Assembly: GCF_005871085.1 (NCBI RefSeq) | Contig: NZ_VAUP01000037.1 | Span: 1-64,000 of the forward strand | Direction: 5' to 3' | DNA: 64,000 nt | Source of the DNA: Xanthobacter autotrophicus | GTDB lineage: Bacteria > Pseudomonadota > Alphaproteobacteria > Rhizobiales > Xanthobacteraceae | Shown: positions 62,781 through 64,000 of the stretch, piece after piece | How the letters are laid out: each line of letters starts with the position of its first letter | Position numbering within the stretch: position 1 is the first letter of the stretch | Translations under genes and position numbers: made by a program | Notes under the pieces: model-generated | Told to the model about the DNA's origin: nothing | The model's input: the letters and a program-made list of their open reading frames with translations, nothing else | Databases searched by the model: none

Positions 62781-63317
62781 CTATACTGCTCTAAGTAAGC
62801 GTGAATATTGCCCAGAGTGAAATACAAGCGGTTGGCGGTCGGATCTATCGAACTGCAGCACTCGACCGACAAGGATTACGTGATCGCCACCATCATAACG
62901 GTGCTCGTGTTTACATTGGAACCGTGCACAGCAGTCTCGCAATAGCGGGACATTTCCGATCCCAAGCTCTGTTGCGACATCGTCAAATTTGTCCTCACCC
63001 GAGCGCGCAAATCTATTCGAAAAGTGCTCTTGTTCGGAGGAAAGTATATTGATCGCCCAATGCTCGGCTGCTTGAAAAACTGGCAGACTGAACGCACGCT
63101 TGGCAAGGCTCCAAAGCACCAACGGAGGATCGAGAGAAACGGAGTTGAAGCTGCTGCAAGTCACACCGATTGCATTGCCGTCGCCCGACCGAGCGGTAAC
63201 AACACAAACACCCGTCGCAAACGAGCCCAACGCCTTCCGGAAGGACGAGGGATCGAAGCCAGGATCATGTATTTTGTCGTCGCTTGGATCTGACGGTTGT
63301 ATCGTCGTTTTGGTCAT
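62781..63317 (-). CDS. Flavin reductase family protein
   Basis: I start at ATG 63317 after GGAGGCG. The 178-residue product has the FMN-binding flavin reductase pattern: RKALGSFATGVCVVTARSGD, GVTCSSFNSVSLDPPLVLWS and HWAINILSSEQEHFSNRFAR. Such proteins supply reduced flavin to two-component monooxygenases (HpaC/HsaB class). No oxygenase partner is in the window; it may lie beyond the right edge. Confidence 0.92.
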   Translation of the reverse strand: MTKTTIQPSDPSDDKIHDPGFDPSSFRKALGSFATGVCVVTARSGDGNAIGVTCSSFNSVSLDPPLVLWSLAKRAFSLPVFQAAEHWAINILSSEQEHFSNRFARSGEDKFDDVATELGIGNVPLLRDCCARFQCKHEHRYDGGDHVILVGRVLQFDRSDRQPLVFHSGQYSRLLRAV

Positions 63318-63423
63318 ACGACACGCCTCCGACCACTTGGAGATAATGCAGTGCTCTAAATTCAATATCGCGATTAATACTCAGGCCGCGGGTGTATACG
63401 CGGCCTGAATTGCACTTGATATG

Positions 63424-64000
63424 TCAGACGGGTTCCGATTGCCTGTTGAGGAACTTGTCAACAATCGAGAGGGTTTCCGCACATTTCTCAACCTGCGGGA
63501 CGTGCCCGCAATCGTCGATGATCTCCACTCGACTTCCGGCAATCTTGCCGCCCAGAAAATGTGCGTAGGATGAGGAGATGACGGCGTCCAGATCTCCCCA
63601 AATAATCAGTGTCGGAGCCGTGATACGGTGCAGTCGCTTGCCGAGACCTCGGTCGGGAATTGGCCAGACAAACTTCCCGGTCGCGCCGAGGTTCCAGATC
63701 ATTTGCGCAGTGGCCTGGATGGCGGTCTCACGGTCCGCCGGCATGGCCAATGCAGCCTGTACTGCCTCGCTGTCGGGATGCCTGAACAAGAGACCGGGTA
63801 GTTCGTTCGGCGCGGCCGCAACCCAGTTCACGACCGGTGCTTCATCACGCCATAGGCCGACCGGGTCGAGAACCGTTAGACTCGAGAAGATTTCAGGATA
63901 GGCAGCCGCAATTTCCAGCGCGATCATGCCGCCGAAGCTCTGACCGATGGCCGCAGGCCGTTTCAGGCCCAGGGACCGGATTGCCTCCTCGTAGATCAGA
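63424..64000 (-). CDS. Alpha/beta hydrolase, 5' end outside the window
   Basis: The minus-strand frame enters from the right edge. It contains the nucleophile elbow GQSFGG just before MIALEIAAAYPEIFSSLTVL, then TLIIWGDLDAVISSSYAHFL (Asp) and DDCGHVPQVEKCAETLS (His). At least 191 residues are visible, ending at 63424. The likely role is cleavage of a C-C or ester bond in the same catabolic route; the nearest MhpC-like enzyme in the window is a different protein. Confidence 0.88.
   Translation of the reverse strand, partial: LIYEEAIRSLGLKRPAAIGQSFGGMIALEIAAAYPEIFSSLTVLDPVGLWRDEAPVVNWVAAAPNELPGLLFRHPDSEAVQAALAMPADRETAIQATAQMIWNLGATGKFVWPIPDRGLGKRLHRITAPTLIIWGDLDAVISSSYAHFLGGKIAGSRVEIIDDCGHVPQVEKCAETLSIVDKFLNRQSEPV

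Overview
The window reads as the interior of an integrative and conjugative element (ICE) from an alphaproteobacterium. The evidence is a GC-rich, tightly coupled gene style, a MucR regulator, an R7A-type ICE control and transfer core (the family of the Mesorhizobium symbiosis island ICEMlSymR7A) and a complete Trb mating apparatus. Spacer DNA in the cargo looks sphingomonad-like from memory, so the host could be a rhizobial or a sphingomonad lineage; the sequence does not settle this. No integrase/att end, rRNA, tRNA or CRISPR array was seen.

Layout. (1) 1-3.6 kb: recombination-site-like inverted repeats cutting a DUF736 gene, a DUF433/DUF5615 toxin-antitoxin pair, then a control block: a small XRE repressor, a QseM-like DUF2285 antiactivator, a DUF6499/DUF2285 gene split by a +1 frameshift (FseA type, slip at UUU-C), and a RdfS-like excisionase. 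(2) 3.6-12.5 kb: replication initiator with iteron-like repeats inside its own gene, ParA, an RHH-like partner, DUF2840, TraF, DUF736, lytic transglycosylase, an oriT-like repeat region, relaxase, TraG/VirD4 coupling protein and a CopG-like protein. (3) 12.5-35 kb: defence cargo placed between the coupling-protein block and the trb operon. It holds a Septu-like ATPase/HNH pair, a DUF2235 hydrolase, a PIN/XRE-metallopeptidase pair, a type II-short CBASS (CD-NTase, E2-like protein, HNH-SAVED) and a type III CBASS (CdnC, HORMA, TRIP13, NucC) with a divergent WYL regulator. The type III genes run straight into an AddAB-like helicase-nuclease pair. An IS3 element truncates a recombinase gene at the right side. 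(4) 35.4-46.7 kb: MucR, trbBCDEJKLFGI, DUF2274 and a LysR regulator. (5) 47-55.8 kb: a meta-cleavage pathway for 3-(2,3-dihydroxyphenyl)propionate-type substrates (mhpB, mhpD, mhpF, mhpE on minus; mhpC on plus; IclR regulator) with an outer-membrane channel and a periplasmic binding protein. (6) 56.1-59.9 kb: a cluster of four insertion sequences (two IS5-type, an IS66 remnant, an IS481). (7) 60-64 kb: further catabolic genes (SDR, FAD oxidoreductase, flavin reductase, alpha/beta hydrolase).

How it works together (inference from families). The control block would keep excision and transfer rare: the FseA-like activator is made only when ribosomes slip +1, and the QseM-like protein can block it. 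The relaxase, coupling protein and Trb channel transfer the element. The cargo gives recipients two differently regulated CBASS systems plus a Septu-like system, and a catabolic pathway for aromatic acids.
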